Positions 9,474 through 19,618 of a stretch of 64,000 nucleotides of DNA are shown in pieces. Position numbers and translations under genes: made by a program. Within the stretch, counting starts at the first letter, position 1, and every line of letters starts with the position of its first letter. The notes under the pieces were generated by a model that did not search any database, was not told where the DNA came from, and saw only the letters and a program-made list of their open reading frames with translations. The stretch covers positions 372,001 to 436,000 of the forward strand of contig NZ_JAGYIU010000004.1 of the NCBI RefSeq assembly GCF_018402495.1, given 5' to 3'. The stretch is from Pseudoalteromonas sp. Its GTDB lineage: Bacteria > Pseudomonadota > Gammaproteobacteria > Enterobacterales > Alteromonadaceae.

Positions 9474-10208
9474 ATGACAGCATTGATAGAAATTACCACG
9501 CAAGGAAGCACGGCTATCCTTACTATGAATACAGCAGAAAACCGCCATAATCCAACCTTTATAAACGAGTTTAATCAACACCTAGATACGATTGAGGCTA
9601 ACGAGCATATTAAAGCGGTGGTGCTAACCTCAAGTAGCGATAAAAGCTGGTCGTTAGGCATTGATTTACAGTGGATGGCAAACCCTGACAACACACCACA
9701 AATAATTGCCGATTTTATGAACTCGATAGGTGCCTTGTTTAAACGTATTGTTACTTTTCCTATGCCTATTATTGCCGCGCTAAACGGCCACACTTATGGT
9801 AATGGTTCGATACTGGCGTGTGCCTGTGATTTTCGTTTTATGAAATCTGACAAAGGCTTCTTTTGTTTCCCCGAAGTCGATGTATTAGTGCCGTTTGTAC
9901 CGTCTATGTTTCCGATTATTAATAAAGCGATTAATCCGCAATTTTTTAACCGCTTAGCCATGACCGGCGAGCGTGTTGATGCGCAAAAATTATTACAACA
10001 TAACGTTGTAGAGGCCACCTTTGCTGATGAGCAAGCCTTGCAAACGGGTGTGTTAGAGTTTGCGCAAAGCTTTAATAAAAATCGCTGGATATACTCTCAA
10101 AACAAAACCCAAATGAACAAACCAATACTCGATACTATGGTAAAACAAGACCCGAGTTTTATCGATAATATAAGTAATTTGCTGTGGAAAAACTTACAGC
10201 AAAAATAA
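9474..10208 (+). CDS. enoyl-CoA hydratase/isomerase family protein
   Basis: ITTQGSTAILTMNTAENRHNPTF...MPIIAALNGHTYGNGSILACACDFRFM. Confidence 0.9.
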   Translation: MTALIEITTQGSTAILTMNTAENRHNPTFINEFNQHLDTIEANEHIKAVVLTSSSDKSWSLGIDLQWMANPDNTPQIIADFMNSIGALFKRIVTFPMPIIAALNGHTYGNGSILACACDFRFMKSDKGFFCFPEVDVLVPFVPSMFPIINKAINPQFFNRLAMTGERVDAQKLLQHNVVEATFADEQALQTGVLEFAQSFNKNRWIYSQNKTQMNKPILDTMVKQDPSFIDNISNLLWKNLQQK

Positions 10209-10216
10209 GTGATTTT

Positions 10217-10258
10217 TAAAAAGTGAGTAAAACTACTACCGGCAGTTTACTCACTTTT
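10217..10258. terminator. terminator-like hairpin
   Basis: aaaagtgagtaaaactactaccggcagtttactcactttt. Confidence 0.6.
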
Positions 10259-10414
10259 AAGCTCTTAAATTAAGTACATGTTAAGTGTTATTTAGTTACA
10301 TTGCTACAAAATGCAAAAGGTAATAACGCTTTATTAAAAGTTTAATGGCTTTTACCTGTCTCATTACGAATATATGAGTTAAAATACTTACATAACCAAC
10401 TAACAAGATAGTGA

Positions 10415-12874
10415 ATGTCAAACCAAGATCCAAATCTCAGTCGAGAACAAGAAAAGTACGAAAACCCAGTCCCTAGTCGTGAGTTTATACTTACTCACCT
10501 GCAAGAGCGTTCCAAACCTGCTAACTACGCACAATTATGTGAAGAACTAGCTGTAAACGATGACGAACGCCAAATAGCATTTAAGCGCCGACTTCGCGCC
10601 ATGGAGCGTGATGGGCAGCTGTATTTTAATAAATTTAAATGTTATGCCCTGATTGACGAAGCCGGTTTAACCAAAGGCAAAGTAGTCGGTCACAGAGACG
10701 GTTTTGGCTTTTTAGAAGTTGAAGGCGAGAGCAAAGATTGGTTTATTGCCAAACATCAAATGAACATGGTGTTGCATGGTGATATAGTCCTTGCGAAAGG
10801 CACTAAGCGTGGCTCAGGCTCAAAATGCGATGCGCGTATTATAAAAGTACTCACCAATGAGCGCGCACCTATTGTCGGCCGCTATTTTGTTGAGCATGGT
10901 ATTGCTGTTGTTGTGGCTGAAGATCCGCGCATTACCCAAGATATCATTATTTTACCGGGTAACGAAAAAGGCGCGCGCCATAACCAAATGGTGCAAGTGC
11001 AAATAACCCAAAATCCAAGCCGTAATATGAATGCGGTAGGTAAAGTTATCGACGTACTGGGCGAGCATTTAGCGCCGGGTATGGAAATTGAAGTTGCGCT
11101 GCGTAATCACGATATTCCACACGTATGGCCAGAAGAGGTTGAACAACAAGTTGCTCACCTTGGTGAGTTTGTTGAAGAAGCCGATAAACAAGGTCGAGTT
11201 GATTTACGCGACTTACCGCTTGTAACCATAGATGGCGAAGACGCTCGCGATTTTGATGATGCCGTATACTGTGAACCTAAAAAGTCAGGTGGCTGGCGCT
11301 TATGGGTAGCCATTGCCGATGTATCACATTATGTAGGTATGAACACCCCACTTAATGCCGAGGCAATCGAGCGCGGTAACTCTGTGTACTTCCCAGAGCA
11401 AGTTATTCCTATGCTGCCTAAAGTATTGTCTAACGGCTTGTGTTCGCTTAATCCTGAGGTTGATCGCTTGTGTATGGTTGCCGAAATAACCGTATCGCAA
11501 CAGGGTAAGCTTTCGGGGTATAAGTTTTACGAAGCGGTAATGAATTCACATGCACGTTTAACTTACACCAAAGTAAATGCCATCTTGCAAAACGATGAAA
11601 AGCTACGTAAAGAATACGCAGCTGTAGTGCCGCATTTAACTGATTTGCAGCAAATGTACATGGCATTAAAAGCAGCGCGACAAGAGCGTGGTGCCATTGA
11701 GTTTGAAACACTCGAAACTCGTTTTGTATTTAATGCACAGCGTAAAATAGAATCAATTGTGCCAGTTATTCGTAACGATGCGCATAAGCTCATTGAAGAA
11801 TGTATGATTTTAGCCAATGTTTCGGCGGCTAAATTACTGGAAAAACATGAAGCCAGCGCACTGTATCGAGTACACGATGAACCCGATAGCGAAAAGCTCA
11901 GTAACTTTACGCAGTTTTTAACTGAGCTGGGGATTGAAAGCACGCTAAGTGATGAACCAACCCCAAAAGAAATTACTCATGTGTTGGCTCGTTTAGGTGA
12001 CCGCCCAGAGGCTGAACTTATTCAAACCATGTTGCTACGCTCGATGAAGCAAGCGGTTTATCAGCCAGATAACATAGGCCACTTTGGCTTAGCATTATCT
12101 GCTTACGCGCACTTTACCTCGCCAATTCGCCGTTACCCAGATTTAGTGGTGCATCGTGCAATTAAAGCGGTATTAAAAGCACAAGGGCAGCAAACCTCTG
12201 GTGAATACGCTTATAGCGATGATGAAGTCGATCAACTTGGTGAGCAGTGTTCTACCACTGAGCGCCGCGCAGACGATGCCACCCGTGAAGTAGCCGATTG
12301 GTTAAAATGTGAATACATGCAAGATCATGTAGGCATGGAGTTTAACGGGGTTATTTCATCGGTTACTAACTTTGGTTTATTTATTCGTTTAGATGACTTA
12401 CAAATTGATGGATTAATTCATGTTACCAATTTAGGTGATGAATATTTCCAGCATGATGCAGCTAAACATTGCTTGGTGGGTGAACACACACATACGGTTT
12501 ATCGTTTAGGCGACAAAGTGACTGTGCAGGTTGCCTCGGTAAGTTTAGATGATCGCCGTATAAACTTAACGCTTAAAGGCGATGTTGCCCAAGATCGTTA
12601 CGCGCGTCGTCGTGCACCTAAAAAAAATGCTCCAGCCAGTGTTCGCTCGCAACTTAAAGCCGGTAAGATCCCGGGTAAAAAGTCAGCAAGTGATGACAAA
12701 AAGCCAAAGGCGGGTAAAAAGCCTGCTGCAAAAGGCAAATCAGCGAGCAAATCAAAAGTAAAAGCGGATGACACCACCGCCAAGAAAAAAACCAGAAAGA
12801 AAGCGGTCAAAAAGCCCAAAAGACCAGGCAAAAATGCCCGTAAAAGTAATAGCCCAGGAGCAAGCAATTCGTGA
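10415..12874 (+). CDS. rnr: ribonuclease R
   Basis: RNB domain ([12 protein letters not shown]), S1 domain, Lys-rich C-terminal tail. Confidence 0.97.
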   Translation: MSNQDPNLSREQEKYENPVPSREFILTHLQERSKPANYAQLCEELAVNDDERQIAFKRRLRAMERDGQLYFNKFKCYALIDEAGLTKGKVVGHRDGFGFLEVEGESKDWFIAKHQMNMVLHGDIVLAKGTKRGSGSKCDARIIKVLTNERAPIVGRYFVEHGIAVVVAEDPRITQDIIILPGNEKGARHNQMVQVQITQNPSRNMNAVGKVIDVLGEHLAPGMEIEVALRNHDIPHVWPEEVEQQVAHLGEFVEEADKQGRVDLRDLPLVTIDGEDARDFDDAVYCEPKKSGGWRLWVAIADVSHYVGMNTPLNAEAIERGNSVYFPEQVIPMLPKVLSNGLCSLNPEVDRLCMVAEITVSQQGKLSGYKFYEAVMNSHARLTYTKVNAILQNDEKLRKEYAAVVPHLTDLQQMYMALKAARQERGAIEFETLETRFVFNAQRKIESIVPVIRNDAHKLIEECMILANVSAAKLLEKHEASALYRVHDEPDSEKLSNFTQFLTELGIESTLSDEPTPKEITHVLARLGDRPEAELIQTMLLRSMKQAVYQPDNIGHFGLALSAYAHFTSPIRRYPDLVVHRAIKAVLKAQGQQTSGEYAYSDDEVDQLGEQCSTTERRADDATREVADWLKCEYMQDHVGMEFNGVISSVTNFGLFIRLDDLQIDGLIHVTNLGDEYFQHDAAKHCLVGEHTHTVYRLGDKVTVQVASVSLDDRRINLTLKGDVAQDRYARRRAPKKNAPASVRSQLKAGKIPGKKSASDDKKPKAGKKPAAKGKSASKSKVKADDTTAKKKTRKKAVKKPKRPGKNARKSNSPGASNS

Positions 12875-13614
12875 GTAATGAATTAATTTTTGGCTTTCAC
12901 TCTGTTGAAGCAATTTTAGCAAAAGAGCCAGAGCGTTTTTTAGAAATATACGCCCTTAAAGGACGTGACGATAAGCGCTTATCGCCGGTTATTGAGCAAG
13001 CGCGCCAATTTGGTATTTCAGTACAATTTATGCAACGTAAAGCGCTTGATAACAAAGCGAAAGATGAGCAGCATCAAGGCATTATTGCTAACGTTAAAGC
13101 GGCACGTGTGTTTAACGAAAAAGATCTTGATGAGATCATTGAACGCGAAGACACCCCGTTTTTATTAGTACTTGACGGCATTACCGATCCGCATAATTTA
13201 GGTGCTTGTTTGCGTAGCGCCGACGCTGCCGGCGTTCATGCGGTGATAGTCCCTAAAGACAAATCAGCAAAGCTTAATGGCACGGCACGTAAAGTGGCCT
13301 GTGGCGCAGCTGAAACAGTACCGCTTATTCAGGTAACTAACCTTGCACGTACACTGCGCGAAATAAAAGACGCAGGTGTATGGGTTGTAGGCACAGCCGG
13401 TGAAACCGACACGCACGTATTTGATGCCAGCTTAACAGGCCCAATGGCGATTGTGATGGGTGCTGAAGGTGAAGGCATGCGCCGCTTAACCCGTGAGCAT
13501 TGTGATGTACTTGTTAAAATTCCAATGGCGGGTACGGTTTCAAGTTTAAATGTATCGGTTGCAACCGGTATTTGTTTATTTGAAGTATTACGCCAGCGCG
13601 CAGAAACAAATTAA
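12871..13614 (+). CDS. rlmB: 23S rRNA (guanosine-2'-O-)-methyltransferase RlmB
   Basis: [10 protein letters not shown]...[26 protein letters not shown]...[16 protein letters not shown]; overlaps rnr stop. Confidence 0.97.
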   Translation: MSNELIFGFHSVEAILAKEPERFLEIYALKGRDDKRLSPVIEQARQFGISVQFMQRKALDNKAKDEQHQGIIANVKAARVFNEKDLDEIIEREDTPFLLVLDGITDPHNLGACLRSADAAGVHAVIVPKDKSAKLNGTARKVACGAAETVPLIQVTNLARTLREIKDAGVWVVGTAGETDTHVFDASLTGPMAIVMGAEGEGMRRLTREHCDVLVKIPMAGTVSSLNVSVATGICLFEVLRQRAETN

Positions 13615-13636
13615 GCCTATTAATTACATAGGCATT

Positions 13637-13673
13637 AAAAAGCCGAGATTGATTTAATCAACCTCGGCTTTTT
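13637..13673. terminator. rho-independent terminator
   Basis: aaaaagccgagattgatttaatcaacctcggctttttc. Confidence 0.85.
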
Positions 13674-13793
13674 CAATGCCTTTATAATTTCATACCCATT
13701 TTTAGTAAGTAGGTACTCTGCTATAACGCTAGGAAAATAACTCAATAGCAATTACGCTTATATGAGTTATTTTCAACGCAGCTAAAGGGTTAT

Positions 13794-15950
13794 TTAGAAT
13801 GAGTAGCTGTAGCCCATTTGTACTGAACGTGGTTTACCAGGTTGAATACCGCCATTTGCACGGTTAGCAATGTAGGTTTTATCAAACAGGTTATCTACGC
13901 TTAGGTATACCTTTTGGTTTTCGTCGATTAAGTACTTAGCAGCTAAATCCCATACAACGCGACTATCAATCGCATTTAAGCCTGAGTTAGTTAAATCAGC
14001 ATGTGCATCTGACACGTAACGTATTTGGCTATTTACCACAAAGTTATTCACTTCTGCGCCAAACGATAAAGCAACCTGGTTCTCTGGTACGTAAGGCATC
14101 GCATCGCCTTTTTCTACTGAGCCCCAGATACCAGAGTTAAATGAGTTTTTAAACTCTGAGTCTGTGTAGGTGTAAGTTAATTTTACTGGGAATGCAGCTG
14201 AGGCTGTATTAAACGTACGACCAGCGCTAAATTCAAAGCCTGATACCTCTACCTCACCGTAGTTATATTGGTCGCCAATATTTTCATCGCTACAACCAAC
14301 TGATGCGGTACAGTTACCATGCATGTTGTCGTAATCAGAGTAAAACGCAATTACTTCACCGTTAAAGCCGCCAGCATTAAATCGAGAACCAAACTCGATG
14401 TTTACACTTTCTTCTTCCTCTTGCTCTGCATTACCTGGTGCTGCAGGGGCATAGCCTTTTTGAATGCCGGCAAGTAAAGTCAGGTTGTCGTTAAGTGTGT
14501 AAGTGGCGCCTAAAGAAGGTATTAAAATTTCAGTGTCATTAGAGATATTTTTAGTCAAGCCTTGGCTACGTGTTGGATCTGTTTTAGCCCACTCTTCACG
14601 TTTTATTGTAATGTCTTCATAGCGCAGGCCCGCATTAACAACTAATGCATCTAATGTCCATGTATCATGCACAAATAACGTGCTGGCTTTTGCGCTATCA
14701 AAACGGTTACTGTTAGAACCCGGTAGGCCTTGCGAGGTTAAAGTCATGCTTAAATCTTGATTAAGCGTGTACATATCTTCCCACTGAAAACGATCCATTT
14801 CATCTTCGTGGTAACGTACGCCAACCGTAATGTAGTGAGCGCCCGCTGGGATATGCAATTCAGACTGAATACCTTTTGCTTGGTAGTCACGGTTATTGGC
14901 TTTAACACCTATATTTTCAATACCCTCAGCTGTTGGGTTTGCTTCAAACTCGCTGTATTGCTCAAGTGTGCTTGAACCAACACTGCTTGCTTTGTACCAG
15001 TTACGGTGGAAGTCGTTTAAGTACGCTGTTGCTAAAAATTCATAACCGTCAGCAAAACGAAACGCGTAGTTTACTTGGTAAGCATTATGGCGAGTGTTCA
15101 TTTCATCATTTTGCGATGCCGCATAACGACGGTACGGGTTTTGTTGGTAATCGGCATCAGTTAAGCCCATGTAGGTTTCGTCTGATGTTTCTTCAGAATA
15201 CTTTACTTTGAACTCAATATTGTGTGCATCCTTTTCACCAAAGGTATGGCCAAACTTTACTAGTACATCGTTTTTTTCAAACCCTGTGTTGTCATCACCT
15301 ACTGGTAATTCTTTAAAGCCATCAGCACCGTAGGTAAATACTTCTATTAACCCTGCGGTGTTATTTTTTTCTTTTGCGAAGTAAGCATGACCTTTGTAGT
15401 AACCGTCGCTACCAAGTGCTGCGTCAACCATGCCCATAGCGCTATTAGGTTCAGTGGGCAAGCTGCGAGAAAGTAAGTTTAAAACCCCGCCGGTTGTACG
15501 CGGGCCGTATTTAACAGAGGCTGCGCCTTTTAATACTTCAATTGATTCCATACGACCCATAGTAGGGAAGTAGTAAGCTGATGGTGCAGCGTAAGGAGCA
15601 GGAGCAGCTAATACACCGTCTTCCATTACTGAAATTTTATCGTTACGGCCAGTACCTGTGCCACGCATACCAATATTAGGGCGTAGGCCGTAGCCATCTT
15701 CTTCTTGAACGTATACGCCAGGTACAGATGCTAAAACGCGAGAAATATCAGTAAATTCGAATTTTTGCAATTCTGCATCCGAAATAAACGTCGCTGATCC
15801 AGGGATGTCATTAATTGCTTCTTGTGAGCCAATAACAGTAATTTGTTCAAATCCGCGTTCAAATTTATCAGCATCTTTCGCTATTGCAACAGTGCTCAAA
15901 GACAATGAAATAGCTGCGGTTAATGCAGAGACTAAAAATTTTTGTGACAT
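13794..15950 (-). CDS. TonB-dependent receptor (FecA-like)
   Basis: Signal peptide; plug domain GSQEAINDIPGSATFISDAELQ...IEVLKGAASVKYGPRTTGGVLNLLSR; C-terminal YSYSF. Confidence 0.94.
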   Translation of the reverse strand: MSQKFLVSALTAAISLSLSTVAIAKDADKFERGFEQITVIGSQEAINDIPGSATFISDAELQKFEFTDISRVLASVPGVYVQEEDGYGLRPNIGMRGTGTGRNDKISVMEDGVLAAPAPYAAPSAYYFPTMGRMESIEVLKGAASVKYGPRTTGGVLNLLSRSLPTEPNSAMGMVDAALGSDGYYKGHAYFAKEKNNTAGLIEVFTYGADGFKELPVGDDNTGFEKNDVLVKFGHTFGEKDAHNIEFKVKYSEETSDETYMGLTDADYQQNPYRRYAASQNDEMNTRHNAYQVNYAFRFADGYEFLATAYLNDFHRNWYKASSVGSSTLEQYSEFEANPTAEGIENIGVKANNRDYQAKGIQSELHIPAGAHYITVGVRYHEDEMDRFQWEDMYTLNQDLSMTLTSQGLPGSNSNRFDSAKASTLFVHDTWTLDALVVNAGLRYEDITIKREEWAKTDPTRSQGLTKNISNDTEILIPSLGATYTLNDNLTLLAGIQKGYAPAAPGNAEQEEEESVNIEFGSRFNAGGFNGEVIAFYSDYDNMHGNCTASVGCSDENIGDQYNYGEVEVSGFEFSAGRTFNTASAAFPVKLTYTYTDSEFKNSFNSGIWGSVEKGDAMPYVPENQVALSFGAEVNNFVVNSQIRYVSDAHADLTNSGLNAIDSRVVWDLAAKYLIDENQKVYLSVDNLFDKTYIANRANGGIQPGKPRSVQMGYSYSF

Positions 15951-16003
15951 GATTACCCTAAAAATAGTTTAACGAGTTAAATTGACGTAATTTAAACATG
16001 TTA

Positions 16004-16022
16004 ACGAATGATAATCAATATT
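16004..16022. promoter_or_regulatory. candidate Fur box upstream of TonB receptor
   Basis: ACGAATGATAATCAATATT versus GATAATGATAATCATTATC, 14/19 by eye. Confidence 0.55.
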
Positions 16023-16192
16023 GTTAAGCTTTGCCTTTGTTTACAATTGCCGTAAAGTTACGCGCTTTTTATAACATTTTTTACTAAGTGTTTAGCTTTG
16101 CTTTATAAAAACAACATAATGTACTGGCTGGTGGTGGTTAATTTAACCTGAACGCTGCTTGAGATAGATTTATTATCCAGAGTTCAGGTTAT

Positions 16193-17050
16193 TTAAGGAG
16201 TGGGGTAGCCTAGGCGCAGCTTAATAAACTCAGCGAGTTTAAACACGGCGTTTTCAGGCTCGCTGGCGGTTTTGACTAAACTAATGCCAATGCTACCAAG
16301 CGCAGGTAAATTTTTAGTGTGTAATTGATAGGTTAAATCGTTCGGCACCGTACTTCTTGCCAGTACAGTAATACCTAAACCTTCTTTTAATGCCGCAATT
16401 AAACCGGTTAAATCGGCGTTGCTGTAAACAATACGGTATTTAATACCTGCTTTTTCAAGCGCTTGGGTTGCTCTGCGTCGGTAAATACAGCCCTCAGGCG
16501 CTGTTACTAAGGTAACGGTTTCATTTTGCGCCAGTGAAAGATCGCCAACCCACACTAATTGGTCTTGAATAAAAATAGGGAATTTTTCTGAATCAAGCTG
16601 CTCATTTAGCGCCAGTACTAAATCAAATTGATCTTGGCGCTCATCCGAAAGTAAATGTTTACTCAAACGTGATTTTACTTCTAACGATACATCAGGGTAG
16701 AGCGCCACAAAGTCGCCAATAATAGAGGGTAAAATACGTGCTGCAAATTCGCTAGGGATCCCTAAGCGCACTTTACCAGTCACACTTTCGGAGGTGAACA
16801 ACTGCAAAATGGCATCGTTATGTTGCACCATTTGTTTTGCCATAGGCAGTAACAGTTCACCATATTGATTAAGTACTTGGCGTTGCCCCTGCTTTTTAAA
16901 TAATTTATAGCCTAATAAGTCTTCTAAACGTTTTACTTGTAAGCTTACCGCCGGTTGCGAAAGGCCAAGTAAATCGCCTGCTTTGGCAAATCCACCTACC
17001 TCAACCACCATAACAAATGTGCGTAAACTGTCGGTTGAAATGTTTTTCAT
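16193..17050 (-). CDS. LysR-family transcriptional regulator (LrhA-like)
   Basis: LRTFVMVVEVGGFAKAGDLLGLSQPAVSLQVKRLEDLLGYKLFKK. Confidence 0.95.
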   Translation of the reverse strand: MKNISTDSLRTFVMVVEVGGFAKAGDLLGLSQPAVSLQVKRLEDLLGYKLFKKQGQRQVLNQYGELLLPMAKQMVQHNDAILQLFTSESVTGKVRLGIPSEFAARILPSIIGDFVALYPDVSLEVKSRLSKHLLSDERQDQFDLVLALNEQLDSEKFPIFIQDQLVWVGDLSLAQNETVTLVTAPEGCIYRRRATQALEKAGIKYRIVYSNADLTGLIAALKEGLGITVLARSTVPNDLTYQLHTKNLPALGSIGISLVKTASEPENAVFKLAEFIKLRLGYPTP

Positions 17051-17176
17051 ATTTAAAATTACTATTTATATGGCTATATATATAAGTATTATTTATCAAT
17101 TGATAAGTAATTACAATTTGTTGTTGTAAGCCTTGCGCAATATACTTTTGCTATTAAAGATAGATAGGTATTTGTT

Positions 17177-17767
17177 ATGACTTTTAACCCGATAATGTTT
17201 GCCCGCCATAGCAACGCTAACAGCGCGGTTATTAATGCCTTACAAGCTAATAACAGCCACGTTGTTATTGATTTTAGCGGCAGTGAAGCATCGGTATTTT
17301 TAAGTGCTATTTTAGGTCATGACCTCACCAAACTAACCGCCAGTGGCTTTGGTTTTAAAGGCACATTGGATGGCGATTTAAATTCTGATTTTAGCTACGC
17401 CGTTTACTACTTCAGCGAAACCGCATTTAGATTTGTACTCCCAGTAAATGCCAGCCTGCAATTACAATCGCTTATTAACGAGCAACAGCTTAGGTACGAT
17501 ATCGACTTTGTGGTACGCACTGATTTAGCAACCTTTACCTTAACCGGTAGCAACGCCTTTGATACCTTAGTTGAAGCGTTTAAATTAACCCCAGGCTTGC
17601 GCCTTGCTGATGCGCAGCTTTGTTATGGCGCGCAAAGTGGCGAAGTGTTTGTTACCGCGGTAGATGAAAACAACGAGCAGCAGTTTATAGTGATTGCTAA
17701 AACGCCTACGCTTGATAAGTGGCAACAGTATATGCAGCAACAAGGCTTTAGTGTTACTAACGCCTAA
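17177..17767 (+). CDS. truncated/divergent GcvT-like (aminomethyltransferase fold) protein
   Basis: FLSAILGHDLTKLTASGFGFKGTLDGDLNSDFSYAVYYFSETAFRFVLPVN aligns with [51 protein letters not shown] of the adjacent gcvT. Confidence 0.65.
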   Translation: MTFNPIMFARHSNANSAVINALQANNSHVVIDFSGSEASVFLSAILGHDLTKLTASGFGFKGTLDGDLNSDFSYAVYYFSETAFRFVLPVNASLQLQSLINEQQLRYDIDFVVRTDLATFTLTGSNAFDTLVEAFKLTPGLRLADAQLCYGAQSGEVFVTAVDENNEQQFIVIAKTPTLDKWQQYMQQQGFSVTNA

Positions 17768-17903
17768 GCCATTTAATTCGTTAAACATATTTTTGTTAAA
17801 GATTACAATTTGGTAGGCGTATTAATGGCTACCATGTTATTCCCCCTCATTTAATTGAGGCCACGCCCACACACATGGGTTAATTTAAAAGTGAAGGAAT
17901 ATT

Positions 17904-18986
17904 ATGACTTCTAAAACAGTATTACATGCAAAGCACCTTGAAGCCGGCGCAAAAATGGTTGATTTTCATGGCTGGGAAATGCCAATTAACTACGGTTCAC
18001 AAATAGAAGAACACAACGCCGTACGTAACGATGCGGGCATGTTCGACGTATCGCACATGACCATTGTTGATATACAAGGTGAGCAAGCACAAGCATTTTT
18101 ACGCAAGCTTGTGGCTAACGACGTTGCTAAATTAACAGTACCTGGCAAAGCACTTTACACTGGTATGCTTAACGAGCAAGGTGGCGTAATTGACGACTTA
18201 ATTATTTACTACTTTAGCGAAACATTTTATCGCTTAGTGGTTAACTCAGCGACCCGTGAAAAAGATCTAGCACATTTAGCTAAGGTATCGAGCGACTTTG
18301 CAGTAACGGTTACTGAGCGCCCTGAATACGCCATGATTGCAGTACAAGGTCCTAATGCTCGCGCTAAAACTGCCAAGGTTTTAAACGCAGACCAGCAAGC
18401 TGCAGTAGAAGGCATGAAGCCATTTTTTGGTGTTCAAGCCGGTGATTTATTTATTGCTACAACAGGTTATACTGGCGAAGACGGTTACGAAATTGTAGTA
18501 CCAAACGAGCAAGCAGCCGATTTATGGCAGCAACTGCTTGATGCCGGTGTAGCGCCTGCGGGCCTAGGCGCGCGCGACACACTACGTTTAGAAGCAGGTA
18601 TGAACCTTTACGGCCTAGATATGGACGAAAGCGTATCACCACTGGCGGCTAACATGGCATGGACGATTGCATGGGAACCAGAAGATCGTGACTTTATTGG
18701 TCGTGATGTTTTGGTAAAACAACGTGCAGAAAAAAGTACTCATAAGCAAGTAGGCCTTATTCTTGAAGAAAAAGGCGTACTGCGTAGTGGTTCTAAAGTA
18801 ATTGTTGATGGTGGCGAAGGTGTTATTACATCGGGCACATTCTCACCAACATTGGGCTATAGTGTTGCATTAGCACGTGTACCACGTTCAACGGGCGACA
18901 CGGCTCAAGTAGAAATGCGTAAAAAATTAGTTAACGTAAAAGTGGTTAAATCGGGCTTTGTACGTAACGGTAAATCAATAATTTAA
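17904..18986 (+). CDS. gcvT: glycine cleavage system aminomethyltransferase T protein
   Basis: [49 protein letters not shown]. Confidence 0.98.
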   Translation: MTSKTVLHAKHLEAGAKMVDFHGWEMPINYGSQIEEHNAVRNDAGMFDVSHMTIVDIQGEQAQAFLRKLVANDVAKLTVPGKALYTGMLNEQGGVIDDLIIYYFSETFYRLVVNSATREKDLAHLAKVSSDFAVTVTERPEYAMIAVQGPNARAKTAKVLNADQQAAVEGMKPFFGVQAGDLFIATTGYTGEDGYEIVVPNEQAADLWQQLLDAGVAPAGLGARDTLRLEAGMNLYGLDMDESVSPLAANMAWTIAWEPEDRDFIGRDVLVKQRAEKSTHKQVGLILEEKGVLRSGSKVIVDGGEGVITSGTFSPTLGYSVALARVPRSTGDTAQVEMRKKLVNVKVVKSGFVRNGKSII

Positions 18987-19063
18987 ATAATTTGGTTATA
19001 CCAACAAAGAAGCGAATAACGCTAAGTTGGTATGTTCCCAATCTAAACCAAAGGATGAAAAAA

Positions 19064-19453
19064 ATGAGCAATATCCCTAGCGAGTTAAAATACGCACCTT
19101 CACACGAATGGGTTCGTAACGACGGCAACGGCACTTACACTGTTGGTATTTCTGAGCACGCCCAAGAACTGCTTGGCGACATGGTGTTTGTTGAATTACC
19201 AGAAGTTGGCGATGTAGTCGATGCAGGCGAAGACTGTGCAGTAGCAGAGTCAGTAAAAGCGGCGTCAGACATTTACGCACCAATTAGCGGTGAAATTGTT
19301 GCTATTAACGAAGAGCTAGAAGATTCTCCAGAAACAGTAAACAACGACGCTTACGGCGACGGTTGGTTATTCCGCATTAAAGCATCTGACGAATCTGAAG
19401 TTGATAACTTGCTCGACGCAGAAGGCTACGCACACACTATTGACGAAGAGTAA
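19064..19453 (+). CDS. gcvH: glycine cleavage system H protein
   Basis: [40 protein letters not shown]; lipoyl site [11 protein letters not shown]. Confidence 0.98.
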   Translation: MSNIPSELKYAPSHEWVRNDGNGTYTVGISEHAQELLGDMVFVELPEVGDVVDAGEDCAVAESVKAASDIYAPISGEIVAINEELEDSPETVNNDAYGDGWLFRIKASDESEVDNLLDAEGYAHTIDEE

Positions 19454-19466
19454 TCGTTAATTAGTT

Positions 19467-19500
19467 AAAAGCCCCTCTATTTAAAACATTGGGGCTTTTA
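19467..19500. terminator. terminator after gcvH
   Basis: aaaagcccctctatttaaaacattggggctttta. Confidence 0.75.
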
Positions 19501-19618
19501 TGATTAAAGCGCTTATTTTTCCATACAAGGTGAGCAGCTAAGTCATAAATATTTTTTATTATTACTAGTTACCCATTGGTAATAATTACACTTTTTTGGA
19601 TCATAGGAATCTGGACAC

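Noticed and set aside
12598-12867. 89-aa ORF opposite rnr 3' end
   Set aside because: Antisense of the Lys/Ala-rich RNase R tail; hydrophobic low-complexity artefact.
17768-17903. Glycine riboswitch before gcvT
   Set aside because: I looked for the tandem aptamer conserved core and did not find it in this short spacer; a covariance-model scan (RF00504) would settle it.
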